This document shows, piece by piece, positions 37,167 to 49,800 of a stretch of DNA of 64,000 nucleotides. A model generated the notes under the pieces. The model was not told where the DNA came from. It saw nothing but the letters and a program-made list of their open reading frames with translations, and ran no database searches. The stretch lies in contig OZ038422.1 in the NCBI GenBank assembly GCA_964036155.1, positions 26,125,201 to 26,189,200 on the forward strand, in the 5' to 3' direction. Position 1 is the first letter of the stretch. Each line of letters begins with the position of its first letter. Both the position numbers and the translations under genes were made by a program. Source of the DNA: Diploscapter coronatus. Taxonomy: Eukaryota; Nematoda; Chromadorea; Rhabditida; Rhabditidae.

Positions 37167-40100
37167 TCAATTAGCTGCTTCGTTAGAGATGGACTTGGCA
37201 ATAGTTGAAGCAATTCTTTCCTTAAACTTGAAGCACACTGTAAGACCATCCATAATATTGAGACATGCTCGGTCAAAATTGTTGGTCCTACTCCCGGGTT
37301 TCTGAAATTAAAACTTTACCTTTTAGATTAAAATAATTTTTACTTGGCCAACAAGTGTGATGTCAGAACGTCGGAAAATTTCAATTTTTCTTCTCTCAGC
37401 ACATGTTTCGATTCTTCGGACAAAGAAAGGCAATCTGAAATATTGACTTTGCACATAATTTCTGAGAGTAGCTCAATAACTTTATTTGTATCTAACGAAG
37501 TCAAATGGAGCTTTCGGCATTGTTGATGCCGAACTCGAGGAGGTGCAAAGTAATGCACAGTTATTTTTAGTGATTAGAAAATCGAGAAATAGCACTCGAA
37601 AGGGAGAGACTGACCTAAATCGTTCATTTTTCCCTCATTTTGATCTCTCAGATTTTGGGATCAACAATATCGAAAACCCCATTTGGATTAGTTAGATACA
37701 AAGAAGGTTATTGGGCTACTCTTAGAAATTATGTACTAGGTTAATACTTTTCATTATTATTTTAATCTTTGAAATATTATTTTTATTCAGAAATTTAAAA
37801 TATGAAATATTTCTATACACCTTCGTTTTCTGAACAATATGATGTAAGCGCCACCGTATGCTTTAATATTTTTGAAAGGATGAGATAAATTCAAGATCCA
37901 AATTAATCCCCTATAAAGTGGCAAAGCCCTAACGCTTCAAATATCTTATGTCGTATAATAGCTTGGTTTAATGTCATATGTTTTATCATACGAAATATAA
38001 AATTTTATATTTCCACATAAACAATGCTATCAATGCTTTTAACACATTTGTTTTATCAATACTTTATCATTAAACTAGACTTATAATAATTTTATGTACA
38101 AAGGTATCTGGTCTTGAGCTTATATTAATTCATCCAATATCTCTACATCCACCCCTATCTGAAGCCAATCCAATTGCACCTGTCTAATGTTCTAATGCAC
38201 TCGGTGTGGTAACCTAGGGAGCCCCTTATGAACGAAAAAGGATTATCTCCTCAGTAATCACCAAGATCTTTGACCATCTATTCCTAGGAACGGAATATGG
38301 TCTTTAATAAGGAGGCACTAGATAAGTTGTAGATCTTTAAAAAAAAAGATTTTTACTAATCTTTAATCGAAAATGCACAATGATTTAGAGTTTAGGACTT
38401 CGGAAAATATGCCCTTTCGACGTAGAGCATTATTTTTCGAGAAATGTCCAAAGGTTTCCAAAATGTATGACTTTTAGACGTAGAACACAGCGTGTTTTTG
38501 ATGTGTATTCATTGAAAATTATTCAAAGGTTTCAGAAACACAATTTTTACGCAGTAAGACCATGTTTTCACATTTTTTCTAGGGGTTCTAGGTGTTTGAA
38601 ATATCAAACCATCGAATTTCTGCAAAACATGCTTGACAGAGTCAATTTCTCTCTATATCGTGCAAAGATATAGACACGGAGAGTAGTTTTGGAAAGACCA
38701 ATTTACTGTCAAACTGATGTATGATTGAAGGGGCACACATCAGTTTCTCTCATCACACGTTGAAGGATAGACCAGGAAAACCGGCTGACATAATTCAAAC
38801 ATCACGTCATGCGGTGACCGGTCAACATTATTTTGGCAGGTGAATACCTATTCTTAAAAATACAAAGGAAAAAGACGCAGAGTTACTATCAAATTAGGCA
38901 TTTGCAGGTACCAAGTGGAGAAATGATTTTTTCTTTCGATAAATAATGCAAATCTATCACTCAATGTTAAATCATAGACCATAAAACCGCCTGGAATAAT
39001 TCATTGAAAATTTGAGTTTAAGAAAATTACGCGCTTACAAGAACCAATAACGTCAGATTACGTTACTTTCCGAGATGGTTTTGATCAAATGGTGATAGAT
39101 CAGGTCTTATCAATTAGGTAAAATGAAAGTTCAAACTAGCAAATGGTCTTTTAGAGGCCAGATTATTGTAGTTTTAAATGGTTTTAAGAATATATGACAT
39201 CATTTAAAATTTAATGAGCACAATTACTAAAGTTTAAGAATGACTTAAAAATAAAATTGTATGATGTCAATTCTAAACAATAATTTTAAATCATACCACA
39301 ATCGAATAACATTATAGCGTTGAGTAACGAAAAAGCCACTCGATCAACGTCCAATTTCTTGAAGGCTTCTATGGGAGATGAAAGACGGGAGCTGAAATGA
39401 AGATTTTTGAAGCTATATTGTTTTAAACCTACCTTAAATTCTCGCTAGCATTCGATTTGTTAGTCGCGTATCTATAGGCTAATCTCAGAGCTACCATATG
39501 AAGAGTTCTGTCGCATAAGAGGGCAAACTAAAGTTAACTAATGAATTATGATAACTATTTATTTAGGGGGTAATTCATTATGAGCTAATAACCTTATCAG
39601 TGAAAGACATTTCTTTGAACCACTTGTAGCTTTTCGCATATTCAATAACGAAGTTGGTCTCTTTTTCGAAGTCGATTTCATTTGAAACGAAGTGTAATGG
39701 AGAGGGCTGTAATAGTTAGGGTAATTAAATAGAAAACTAGGCTAATTGAATAGATAATTAGGAATAATTAACCCTTAGTCACCTCATATTTGGAAACATC
39801 ATCCAGAGCACATGGTCTGGTGAGGACGTCTAATAGGGATACAGTAGAGGGAAAAGTGCACTTGCGAAGAAAGGAAAGCCTATCCTCTAATTCGCAACAT
39901 TGCTCGACTCGGATGAGCTGAAAATTAATTTAATTTAATTTAAATTAATATAAAATATATAACTTAATAAGGTATCATAAATTTGAATAGCCTAAATTAG
40001 ATTAATTAGCGATGATCATGCATTCTTTTATATCTGAGAATTAATGGCTTGAACAATTTAGATTAAAGAATTCCACGAATTATAATTTATTCTAAATTTT

Positions 40101-43100
40101 GAAAAACTAAGTAACCTATAAATATATTTAAGTTCAAAAATTTAAATAAAACTACCATCTCTCTATTAGCCTTCCCCTTGAATGGATGTGCAAAAGGATC
40201 ATTTGGGCTAGTGGATCTTGAATCTGATGAAGTACCGGGTTGCTCGATGTCCAAGAGAGAACTGATATCATAGGCCCTTTTGCGATTGGCCTTAAATATT
40301 TATTTTCATTCTTGGCATAACTTATTCATGTGTTTAGATTCTTTTTATATTAGCCTAGCCAAAATAACTTGTATTAAAAAATTCTTTTAAACTGATATTA
40401 TTCATATTCTAAGTTAGTTAGTTTAGATTAAAATTAAAAAAATTTAAATATGTGAATTTTTTGTTTAGCTTTTAATGTTCTTTCGTCATAAATGGAAGAT
40501 CTTGTTCTTTCTTCCCAGCTTTCACTATGATGACAATTCTATTGATTATATCATGAAAGAAAAGAGATGTGGAATTTGGGTATTTGAAATGGAAGCTAAG
40601 ATCAGCTCATTATTAATATTTAATATATTTATCAATTATGCTCACAGGTGGGGTACAGATACGAATTTTATATGACAATTGATGAGAGACAGTTTTACAA
40701 GTGCAGAACATTTGCATTCCTCCATAAGTAAGAAGGATAGAAAGTATGAAATTTTTAGTTTAGTACAGATATAGGTACATTTTTTCGACACCTGAAAGCA
40801 TCCCTGATATTTAGATATTTTGAACATATCTGGGGTAGACTATAATTGACTTTTCGCATGTTACGAAATTTCATTTCCTCCCTTTCTCTTGCACCTCTTC
40901 AATATATTGCGTACAGATCTGTGATCTCTGGCGCGCTTTTAGCAATACTCACTTAGCAAACGATTTAACGATACTTTACGTGCAATTTGTTTGAATAGGA
41001 TATATTTTCAATTATAACATGTTCTGGACTTTTTGAAATTGGCACATTCTCTAACATCAATGTTATTTTCACTTTATCTGGTCAAAATTAGGCAGAAGAG
41101 AACATATCTGCTAATTGCTAATTTTAAATTTCAAGAGCTTATTGGTTAAGCGAACATTTTCAAATCGAGGCTCAAAAAACCATTTTTAAAGATATAATTT
41201 TCAAATGTAAATAGAACCAGTTATAAATCCATTCCAAATCAATAGACACAAATCATTCAGTGACTATTTTGATGTAAATTCCTCTGAATGAATGAGAAAA
41301 AACCGGACCGAACATTGTGAATTAACCATCAGACATCGTATATCAGATCAGATAAAGGGAAAAAATCAAGAACTTGTTTTCTGACCCTCTTTGATTTTAT
41401 TGCTATTTCTCTTGTTCCGTCATTCACGATGATGCAAACGCTAATTTGCAAGTTGCTATATGGAAAATATCTCTAACCCTGTGGCTAAGGATAGAAAATG
41501 AAACCGTCCGAGATACGATATTGAGGTCTTGAACTTCCAAACATGAATATCTTTGCAGCATAAAGTGGCTAGGTTAAACGATGCGCATGAATTAATCTAT
41601 GATTTAAGTGTACGTAAGAGGGATATGCAGTGGCGATGAAGTAATGAGATTTTTAAAGTTGCAAATATTTTAATGTCCTACAATTTTCTGATATTGTGTG
41701 CCGCATAAAGTATGCTTATGCTTCAACATGTAAAAATTACCTGCTCCGGAGTAGCACTGGGTGAAATCGAGGAGTCTTTGGATGAAAATCCTGGCCTTGA
41801 AGTTTGAATCGCTTTTGGATTCATGCCAACGGCCAAACATTTCTTGAAACGGCAACTACGGCAAGCGCAGCGGATATCTGAAGGAAAAGGTATATGTATG
41901 AAACTTTCTAATTTACATATTCATAAAGAAGGATATATCAATGAAGATTAGTAGTTTGTAGCAGTATAATTTGTTGAGATAGTAAAAAATAAACTAGATA
42001 TGTACATAAAATCCAAGAGATCTGATATATGCGGATGTATGAAATCCCGAGAAAGGTGATCTTCGAAATAGCCTTATCACTTTCATACCTTTCGTGAAGA
42101 GGCACTTCCCGTCTTTGTGACACTTGAATTGACGCTCGGATACTATCGTACGGCGGAAAAATGTTTTGCTAAAAGTGGATAATTAAAGTTTGGGTATATT
42201 TTTAAAGAATATTTTATTTGTATATAAATTTAAGATATTTTAGATTATATATTTTCAACCTTTCATGCTCAAAATTAGCATATTTTTAAGTGCATAGCTT
42301 AGCTTGAAACTAAATTTTCTTCAAAAATTAAACAAAAACTCCAACTTCCTATCGCTGAACTTTAACTCAACTTTTCAACTGAACTTTGATAGATGGAGCG
42401 CAAATAATCGTCAGGAAAAATGTGACCATAGATCATTTTTACGATAAACATCAAAAGCGTTAACGCCAGCATCAAACATCAATAATTCTACATTTAGCGA
42501 TAGAGCATATTTAGCATAATCTCGCACCTACAAATTAGCATTAGGGCGCGTTTATAGTGCACTAAAACCTGATGTAATTTACCGTAAAAGACCAAATAAA
42601 GTTCAAGTTTTTCGAAGAATGAGAAATACTTGCAGTTTGCAATGTAAACAATGTCAAAATTCGATAACCAAGGTCCAAAATTACTTACCACCCATTGCAA
42701 GAGGGCACCTGAAGGTTAATTACTTATAATTAGGGCAATTAAGAGATAATTACCTCGTAGTGAAAGCCAGTAGATTGGTCGCCACAGACCGCGCAGAGTT
42801 CGGTGCATCTAGCTGGTCTGGGCTCTGAGATAATTAAATTTCGATAATTTGGGTGATTAAATAAATAATAATTCAAGATAATCACCTTTCTTTGGTGGTT
42901 CCATATTAGTCCTAGCTTCGCTATTGTTGTGAAGTAATCCGCTACCCGATGCTACAGGACTATCAGAGGATATTATGACTGTGGGTGATTGTAGTTCGTT
43001 GTTGGTTTGAAACGACGTCAAATTTTGCAGCACCATGGGCGTCGGAGGGGGCGCCATTATAACGCCAGAGGACGTTGGAAGCTACAATAATGACGTCTTT

Positions 43101-43423
43101 GAGAATTTAGACTTTTTGTTTTTTTAATCAAACAGTATTGACAAAACCAAATAAAGGCGTACTTGAATGGACGTCACCGGATTCAAAATGATATTCGACG
43201 TCGGAATCTGCATCCCCGACGCCAACGACGGCGACAGGTGTAGGGCGAATTTCGCCGGCGTAGCGAATGACACGAGCATCGCCGACGACGAGCCTAACGT
43301 CAAACTAGACGACGGAGATTCGGATGAGGTTATTGTAGTCTGGGATGACGTCACGATGGGAATATTAATCGTGGTATCTAGAGGTATGGGACAGACGAAT
43401 GTAGATGGTATGGTGACCAGTTT
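37167..43423 (-). CDS. nuclear hormone receptor (nematode supplementary type), 5' exon not found
   Basis: A C4 DNA-binding domain is spread over four exons: CTELCAVCGDQSTGFHYE (about 42830-42755), a 20-nt microexon VPSCNG (42708-42689), then KTFFRRTIVSERQFKCHKDG (about 42168-42086) and RCACRSCRFKKCLAVGM. Both zinc fingers have all eight ligands. The P-box is CNGCK rather than the CEGCK of most receptors, a variant of the HNF4-derived nematode expansion. The N-terminus is Ser/Thr/Pro-rich (exons about 43423-43155 and 43085-42888). A ligand-binding domain follows over several exons to a TGA at 37167-37169; it includes FVIEYAKSYKWFKEMSFTDK, VAFSLLNAIMLFDC and LSEESKHVLREEKLKFSDVL. The first exon lies upstream of the acceptor at 43424-43425 and was not located; the 5' intron may be several kb long. 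Confidence 0.85.
37668..37742 (+). repeat. inverted partial copy of a nuclear-receptor exon
   Basis: This stretch resembles the reverse complement of 37455-37540 at roughly 80% identity by eye, for example GTTAGATACAAAGAAGGTTA here against GTTAGATACAAATAAAGTTA there. It covers the 5' part of the penultimate coding exon and the intron just upstream. It is not open in the exon's frame and lies inside the preceding intron. Confidence 0.7.
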
Positions 43424-43654
43424 CTGAATTGAAAAATAAATAATATAAGATGGGTGAATTTAAAGCAGCGCCATTTAAGAAGAGTACGGTTAGATTAGAA
43501 TAAAATGCGCTAAGAACTTCATATGAAGGCAAAATTTCCGAAATGGCAATCTAAGAAATGGCGATAAGACGGGATAATCTCATATTTAATACGTTTTGGC
43601 AATTAGTCCTGATTAAAATTTTCGGGTACATAGATTTTGATTCGAGATACTTTC

Positions 43655-43969
43655 TTCCCAAATTGACGAGGCCTTTGCCTGCGCGATTCGCGCCACTCGG
43701 GCTCTATCGTCACTCGCGAACAACTGTGTGGTATTTCTCTCTGCTCTTTCGCGAAGGTGGACTATCTCTTCAGGCAAAGGTCTCTTCGGGCCCGTTCAGA
43801 CTTAGTTGCAATTTGCAACTCGCTCGACGTAGCATGGGAAATGAAGGGAGCACAAGAAATGATGCAATCGAGCTCTCTTCATTTCTCATGTTATTTCGAA
43901 CGAGTTGCAAATTGCAAGTTGCATTGGAACTGAGCCTGAACGGGCCCTTCAATTTGGGACGCGAACATA
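43655..43969. mobile_element. nested foldback repeat
   Basis: Outer ends CCCAAATTGA near 43658 and TCAATTTGGGA at 43959-43969 are complementary. Inside is a second palindrome (about 43788-43948) whose arms begin GGGCCCGTTCAG and share TTGCAATTTGCAACTCG in inverted orientation over about 75 bp. A third pair, GAGGCCTTTGCCTG near 43670 and CAGGCAAAGGTCTC near 43772, lies at the left. No coding capacity; it resembles one foldback MITE inserted into another. Confidence 0.7.
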
Positions 43970-46328
43970 TGGAATTCGAAAAATACGGTAATTTAAAAAT
44001 AGAAAAAGACATATTTCCATTATTGCTGCAAAAATTCAGACAATAGAGTTTAGTGATAATCATGATATAGGCAGGCTGATATGATGTCTGATGTGAAATA
44101 ATCAGAAAAGGGAAGAAAGAGAGGAAAAGAGAAAATTAGAGATGACTAAAATGAAGAGGGAAAAGGTGCAGAAAACAATATACGAATGGTCATACACAGA
44201 GAAGTGATTTCCTAAAGAAAGGAGGGAGTCTAAATAGACCACGCCCACTTTTCTTTCTCTCTATTTCGTTTTACAATGCTATTTCTCATGCTAATTTCTC
44301 TGGTATCTCCTCAAAAGCTGTTATCGTTCTTTTTATGATTGTCTAAATATCTTGTTTTGCAATAGTATTTCCCAAAATGAATAGTGATGTCTGATGCGCA
44401 CAAAAACAGGGATCTTTGACGTTGGTCTTGAAATACGCTGACCCTATTGAAAATAGAGGCAAATAGGAAATTGTATTTGAAATTTCAAGTGCGAAAAAGT
44501 GATGTAAGGGTTGAAGAATATCCAAAAGGAAATATAATTTCGAAATTTTAATTTTAGGTCGAAATATACCTTCTATTTTAAGAAACTAAACATTACGATA
44601 CTATGATATATTTTAAAATTTCGGAAAAATTAGGTTGAGTTAAAATAAATATTTAGTGGAACTGAATATTTTGATGATATAATAACTTTCCGGAGTTTCA
44701 ATATAGTATTTAGGGGTGATGAAAATATGGGGCCTAAGGCTTCGAGAATTTAAATTATAAGGTGAAGTTTCGTGATCAGAAAGAAGCCTTTTAATGTGAG
44801 GTGCGTAATTTTCATGTAAAATGAAGGAGTTTTAGGAATTCCAATAAATTAATTTAAATTTAAAATTTTTCACTAGTTTTATGGATTGAAGTGAAAAAAG
44901 CATGAAAAATGATAAGATCAGAAAAGAAGAAGACAAAAATTTGAAGGGAACGAAGAAAAAAGATGAATTGATGACGAGTTCGTAAAGAACCAAAGAGCAG
45001 GGAAAAGAGAGGGTAGAGAAGTAGAGAAATAAAAATAGTATGGAAAAATAAGAGAATGAGAAAGAAAGAGAAGAAAACTAAATAGCTCAATAAAGGGGGC
45101 AAAGTTACACATCAGTCAAGAATCTTTAGATTTAAAAAAAAATACAGTAATTAAACATTTCTAACAAATATTCTCATGAATCACTCATTTAACAAGATAA
45201 TTAGACTTATAATTATCAGCTGTCGATAAATTGAACAGTAGAAAAAGCTGAGGCTCCTCCTATTTTGCTCATTATTTTCAAATCTTTTATTGATAAGAAA
45301 AACGAATCTATGATGTTTGATAATTAAAGCCCGTAGTTTTGGAAAATCTTACCTAAAAAATAAACCTATAAATTTTGCAGATTATTCATATTTATATAGT
45401 GGAGGCGTGTAGGAGCGGGAGAATACAAATTAGTCATTATTTAAATTTCGAAAATGCCATGTTTTATTAAATTTAAAATTTAGGGTATACGATAGTTTAT
45501 ATACGGGGACTTTTCAATTTTGTAAATTGAAGAATTCGAAAAACTTTAATTCCCAAAAATACAATTTTAAGACGAAGCGTGTGTGCGTGATGCATATTAT
45601 ATAGTGAGTACGCGTCGCTATTATCCATAACTACGGATAAAAATCAAATATGGCCCTAGGATTTTTAAATTTAAGCCTAGATTTCCCATATCACTGATTA
45701 TCGCTATATCAAAATCCCCTTCTTTTTCTTATCACCCTTATCAAAATGCCTCTTTCTTATTAGTACTTATCTGTAAAGTTGAGACTTTTGAAGTCTAATC
45801 CCAAAGATTCGCCAATTCTAAATCCCTAGATAAGTCTTGGAAAATCTCTTTTTCATGCGAAATTCATGATCAGAGTTCTAGGTGCACTCTACATAATAGA
45901 ATATAAGGCATACTGTAGTTTATCTTAAATTTCAGGAACTGCTAAAGATTAAAATGTCAAATTTAAGAAATTAAAGCTGATCTTCATTATGAAATGAGCT
46001 AAACTTTATGATGGGTGCTTAATGAATGGCTAAAATATTAAATCTCAAAGATTAAAAGATCCTCAATACTAAAAATGCGGGAACTACGATAGATTTTTAA
46101 AGTTAGAATTATTTTTGAAAGTTCCGATTTTTTATTTATCTTCGGCATTCAAAGAGACTTAGCAAACAAGACGAAATTTCTCAAGAATGAGCAATCAGAA
46201 AGACGTTCAGCCCACGTAAAATATCAATTTTTGAAAAAGAGTTACTTTAGAAATGAGATAACAAATAAACTGATAGGGAAATTTGTGATAAGAAAACTTT
46301 AAATGATACAAGTTACTGATAAGAGAGA

Positions 46329-46577
46329 CGGTCTAGTGTAGTGGTTGTGTGTCAGTGCCCCTAGAGCAGGGTATCAAGTTCGTCCCCACCTCGATCCAAA
46401 CCAAGGGGCTTAAGAAATGTTGGTAGTGGGTAAAATCACGGAAAAGTTGCCTAAAAGGCTCTTCGGCTGTTGCACACAACAACAGTCCGTCTCTCGGAAC
46501 GAGCCACTAGCCCTGTGTGGTTAGGATAGGCCGACTCCACCTAGTGGGAACAAGGCTAGCAGTTTTCTTTTTTTTAA
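46329..46577 (+). repeat. tRNA-like SINE candidate
   Basis: A 5' region fits internal Pol III promoters: box A TAGTGTAGTGG (46334-46344) fits TRGYNNARNNG completely, and box B-like AGTTCGTCCCC lies at 46377-46387. A unique body of about 170 bp follows, ending in a T-rich tail near 46564. It is GC-richer than its surroundings. The tRNA-like part does not fold into a complete tRNA that I can read, so a SINE or tRNA pseudogene is more likely than a functional tRNA. Confidence 0.5.
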
Positions 46578-46754
46578 AATAAATTATTGATAAGAAATAT
46601 TTGAATGATAAAGATCACTTGATGATTAACATTAACATCTCACTTTTCCTGACTGATAGCAGAGAAATGACATTTTTTAGGGAACAGGAAAGGACCGAAC
46701 CACATATCAGGGGACAATGAATGATCAGAGTCGAAGCAAACAACCATTTGCAAG

Positions 46755-46860
46755 GGAGAGAGAAAGAGAAAGAGAGAGAATCAAAGAAACGAGAGAAGGA
46801 AAAGAACGCAGAGGAAAGAAGGAAAAGGGGGAGAAAGAAAGAGCGAGAAAGAAAGGTGAA
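46755..46860. repeat. purine-rich (GA) low-complexity tract
   Basis: About 100 bp of near-pure GAGAGAAAGAG-type sequence on the plus strand. It creates open frames on both strands with no protein meaning. Confidence 0.8.
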
Positions 46861-49800
46861 GATCAACCTTCAAAATGCTCATTGATCAATGCGCGTGAAT
46901 TAGCTATTTGAAGGAGAAATAGCATTTTAAATAGAGAAGCGAAAAAGAAAGAAAGATACCGTTATCTAATGGTCGCCATCTAGGTATCGATTTTATATGA
47001 TGGAAAAAGATGAAAAGAGCAAATATCTAGCCGCTGATGAAGGATACAGATGAAAAACCTGTTGGTATTATAAAATGTCACACACATACACATATATAAA
47101 CCAACATCAACATCAATTATATTATAGAAGAGCGCAATTTATTGCCAACCGGAAAACCACGCCCACTTTCTTGCAAACTTAAATTCAAGTTCCGCCCACA
47201 GATCGATGATGACTGATCTAAGAGTAAATACGCGGGTAATATGTGGGTAAAGAGTGCGGTTCGAGATCGGTACATTGTAGCGAAATTTAGGAATCTTATA
47301 TCCAATTTTTATTGAATTTTTGAGGGTCTTGCATTAGGGTTTAGAGGATCTTCTAGACAAAATTAAATAATCTTGTAGGATTTTAAAATGAACTTAAGGT
47401 GGACTTAAATTTTTTAAAAGAATGCCTCATTACATTTTAAAGCAAAGGACAAGAGAACCGGCTGGAATATAAATACTTTACGGTAGGAAGAGTAATTATG
47501 TCAACAATCGTAACTGTGAGACGTGCGTTTTCGTGTAAATCAAAAGTTCAAAGTCAATTTACAAATAGACGGAAATTTAAGTGCAAATACAGAGAAATTT
47601 GCAGAGATTTGAAATCACATGACGAAGGATGGCAAATGAAATGGTTTGGATACGACACAAGACAGTTCGAGGTATAATATGGGTTTAACGATACAACAAA
47701 AGCATAAAAACTGTCTTAGATATAACAATGCATGATTTGAATAGGAAAACCTGAATCTAATATTAAGGCATAGACCAAAAATAATGTGAATCGTTTGAAA
47801 TACCGCACTCAAATATCTGAGCGCCGAGCCAGAGAGACCAAGTGTAAACTGCAATATGGCGATTAAACATCGTTGATCCGTTCAGATTTGGGCGCTTTTG
47901 AGCAAAGAGAAATAGAGAGGGAAGTAATGCTGAAGGATGAGAGAGTGCAGAAAAGCAGGGAAGAAAAAGAGAAAATGAGGAAAAGGTAAAATATTAGAAA
48001 AGCTCCCAAGGGAAAGAGGCCTTGAAAAAATGAGAAAAACTAAATTGACTTGGAGAATTTTTGAGCTCTAAATTTCTGGGATCAGAATTTTTAGACTAGA
48101 ACACCAAAATTGCGGATTACGGTAGTTTGTAAAATATGTAAATCACTGAGATTAGGTATAAAATAGGCGAACGTGGAAATATCCCTAAATTCTGTGATAA
48201 GCATAAGCTTTTTAGGATTAAAGAACACCATTTCGAAATTAAAAAAGTTTAAATTCTAAAAAATCCGAATCAAATTTTTGGCGATCTTGAACACAGAGTT
48301 TTATACAAATGCGTGCGAGACTTACAGACATTCGAAGAATATCCTATCCGGTCTTGGACCTATGCTTTAACATAGCGGATACGGTAATTGGATTTCTATA
48401 AAGATCTCGACCAGGGGACGATAATGAAGGGATATGGCTGATGGTAAACTGTTAAATTCTTGCAATTAATAATGATAGTGAAAGTGTTCGTCTGACTCTC
48501 TAAAATGTCCCAATATTGCATACTATTTCCCAAACCAGACAAAATGTCCTGATAGGTCGAGAAATCGTTAAATCAGAGATCACTCAATCGAGACAAATAC
48601 AAAGCCTAAGAAGTGGAAAGAAGAATGCTAGTTCCTTCAAGTAAGTATAGATTTTATCAGTAGCGCTGCTAATTTGAACATTTTTCAGATAAGCAGTTAC
48701 CTCTTCTAGGAATTTTTAATTAAATTATTTATCTTGTTGAAAATTTAAATCTTAATGATAGAGGGTCTCATTTAAGATGTTTCCTATTTTTTGTCCAATT
48801 TTCTGATTTATCACGCTATTTTCCAGATTTTATCTCTATTTAAGGTACAAATTTGGTTGCTTAAGGATCGCGACATTTCAAAATACATTTTGACGGGGTT
48901 ACTTTTTGTAAAATTAACACGATTTTTTAAGGAAAAAACGATGATCATTAGCATTTTATTGAACTTTTAAGGGTTTTTGGCTTATTTGCCTTTTTGCCTT
49001 TCACAAATGAACTACTTTGAATAGAAATTGGTGAAGATTAGCTTTGTTTTGAGAACTTCCATGAGTTTGTGAATCACATGTTGCAATTTTTGACAATTCA
49101 TAAAACTTGATCTTTTAAAAGTGGCTATTTTATGGGAACGAGTGAAATTTAGAAGTGTCTATTCATTCTCATTTTCAATGGGATAATTTTACTCCTCGCA
49201 AAAATTACATTATTTTGAGATCTAATTATTATTTGTGCGAAAAAATACGACTTTCTTTTCAAAAATAAAAAAAACCGAGAACTATACAAATTTTGGAAAA
49301 TTGACATTTTTTAGCTGAATATACGAAAATACCAGTGTCAAGCTGAGTAAACTGTTCGACAAAAATGCGCATTTTCATAGCTGACCAGTCATTTTTGAAA
49401 AGGGCATTATTTTCATTAGGAAATTCCATTTATTTAAACCGACTATATATTCAGATGCTCAAATTTATGTGAAAAATATTGTAAAAATCCTAAATTTCAA
49501 AATTTTATGATAAAATTACCGTAATCCAAGTTATTTTCGACTTTTTAGTCAGACATCTTTCAAGGTAGAAAACTAGAAATAGTATGATAATTTAGAGAGC
49601 AGAAAGAGTTAGAGAGGGAGAAATGATATGAAAAATTTAGAGGCAGAAAAAGAATCAGACGAATTTTTTCGACGCCTGATCTCTGAACCCGTTGTTTTAC
49701 TTGAAGCAAAACACTCGCGGAGCGCCGCTGTTCGCTATTTTCTACCTCTTCTTCTCTTCATTTTCTATACTATTTCTCCATGCTCTAATTTTCTCTGCTC

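Noticed and set aside
43558..44046. 162-codon open frame on the plus strand
   Set aside because: It runs through the nested foldback, is mirrored by an open frame on the other strand, and has no recognisable domain.
46717..46911. Open frame rich in R, E and K on the plus strand
   Set aside because: Product of a GA-rich low-complexity tract.
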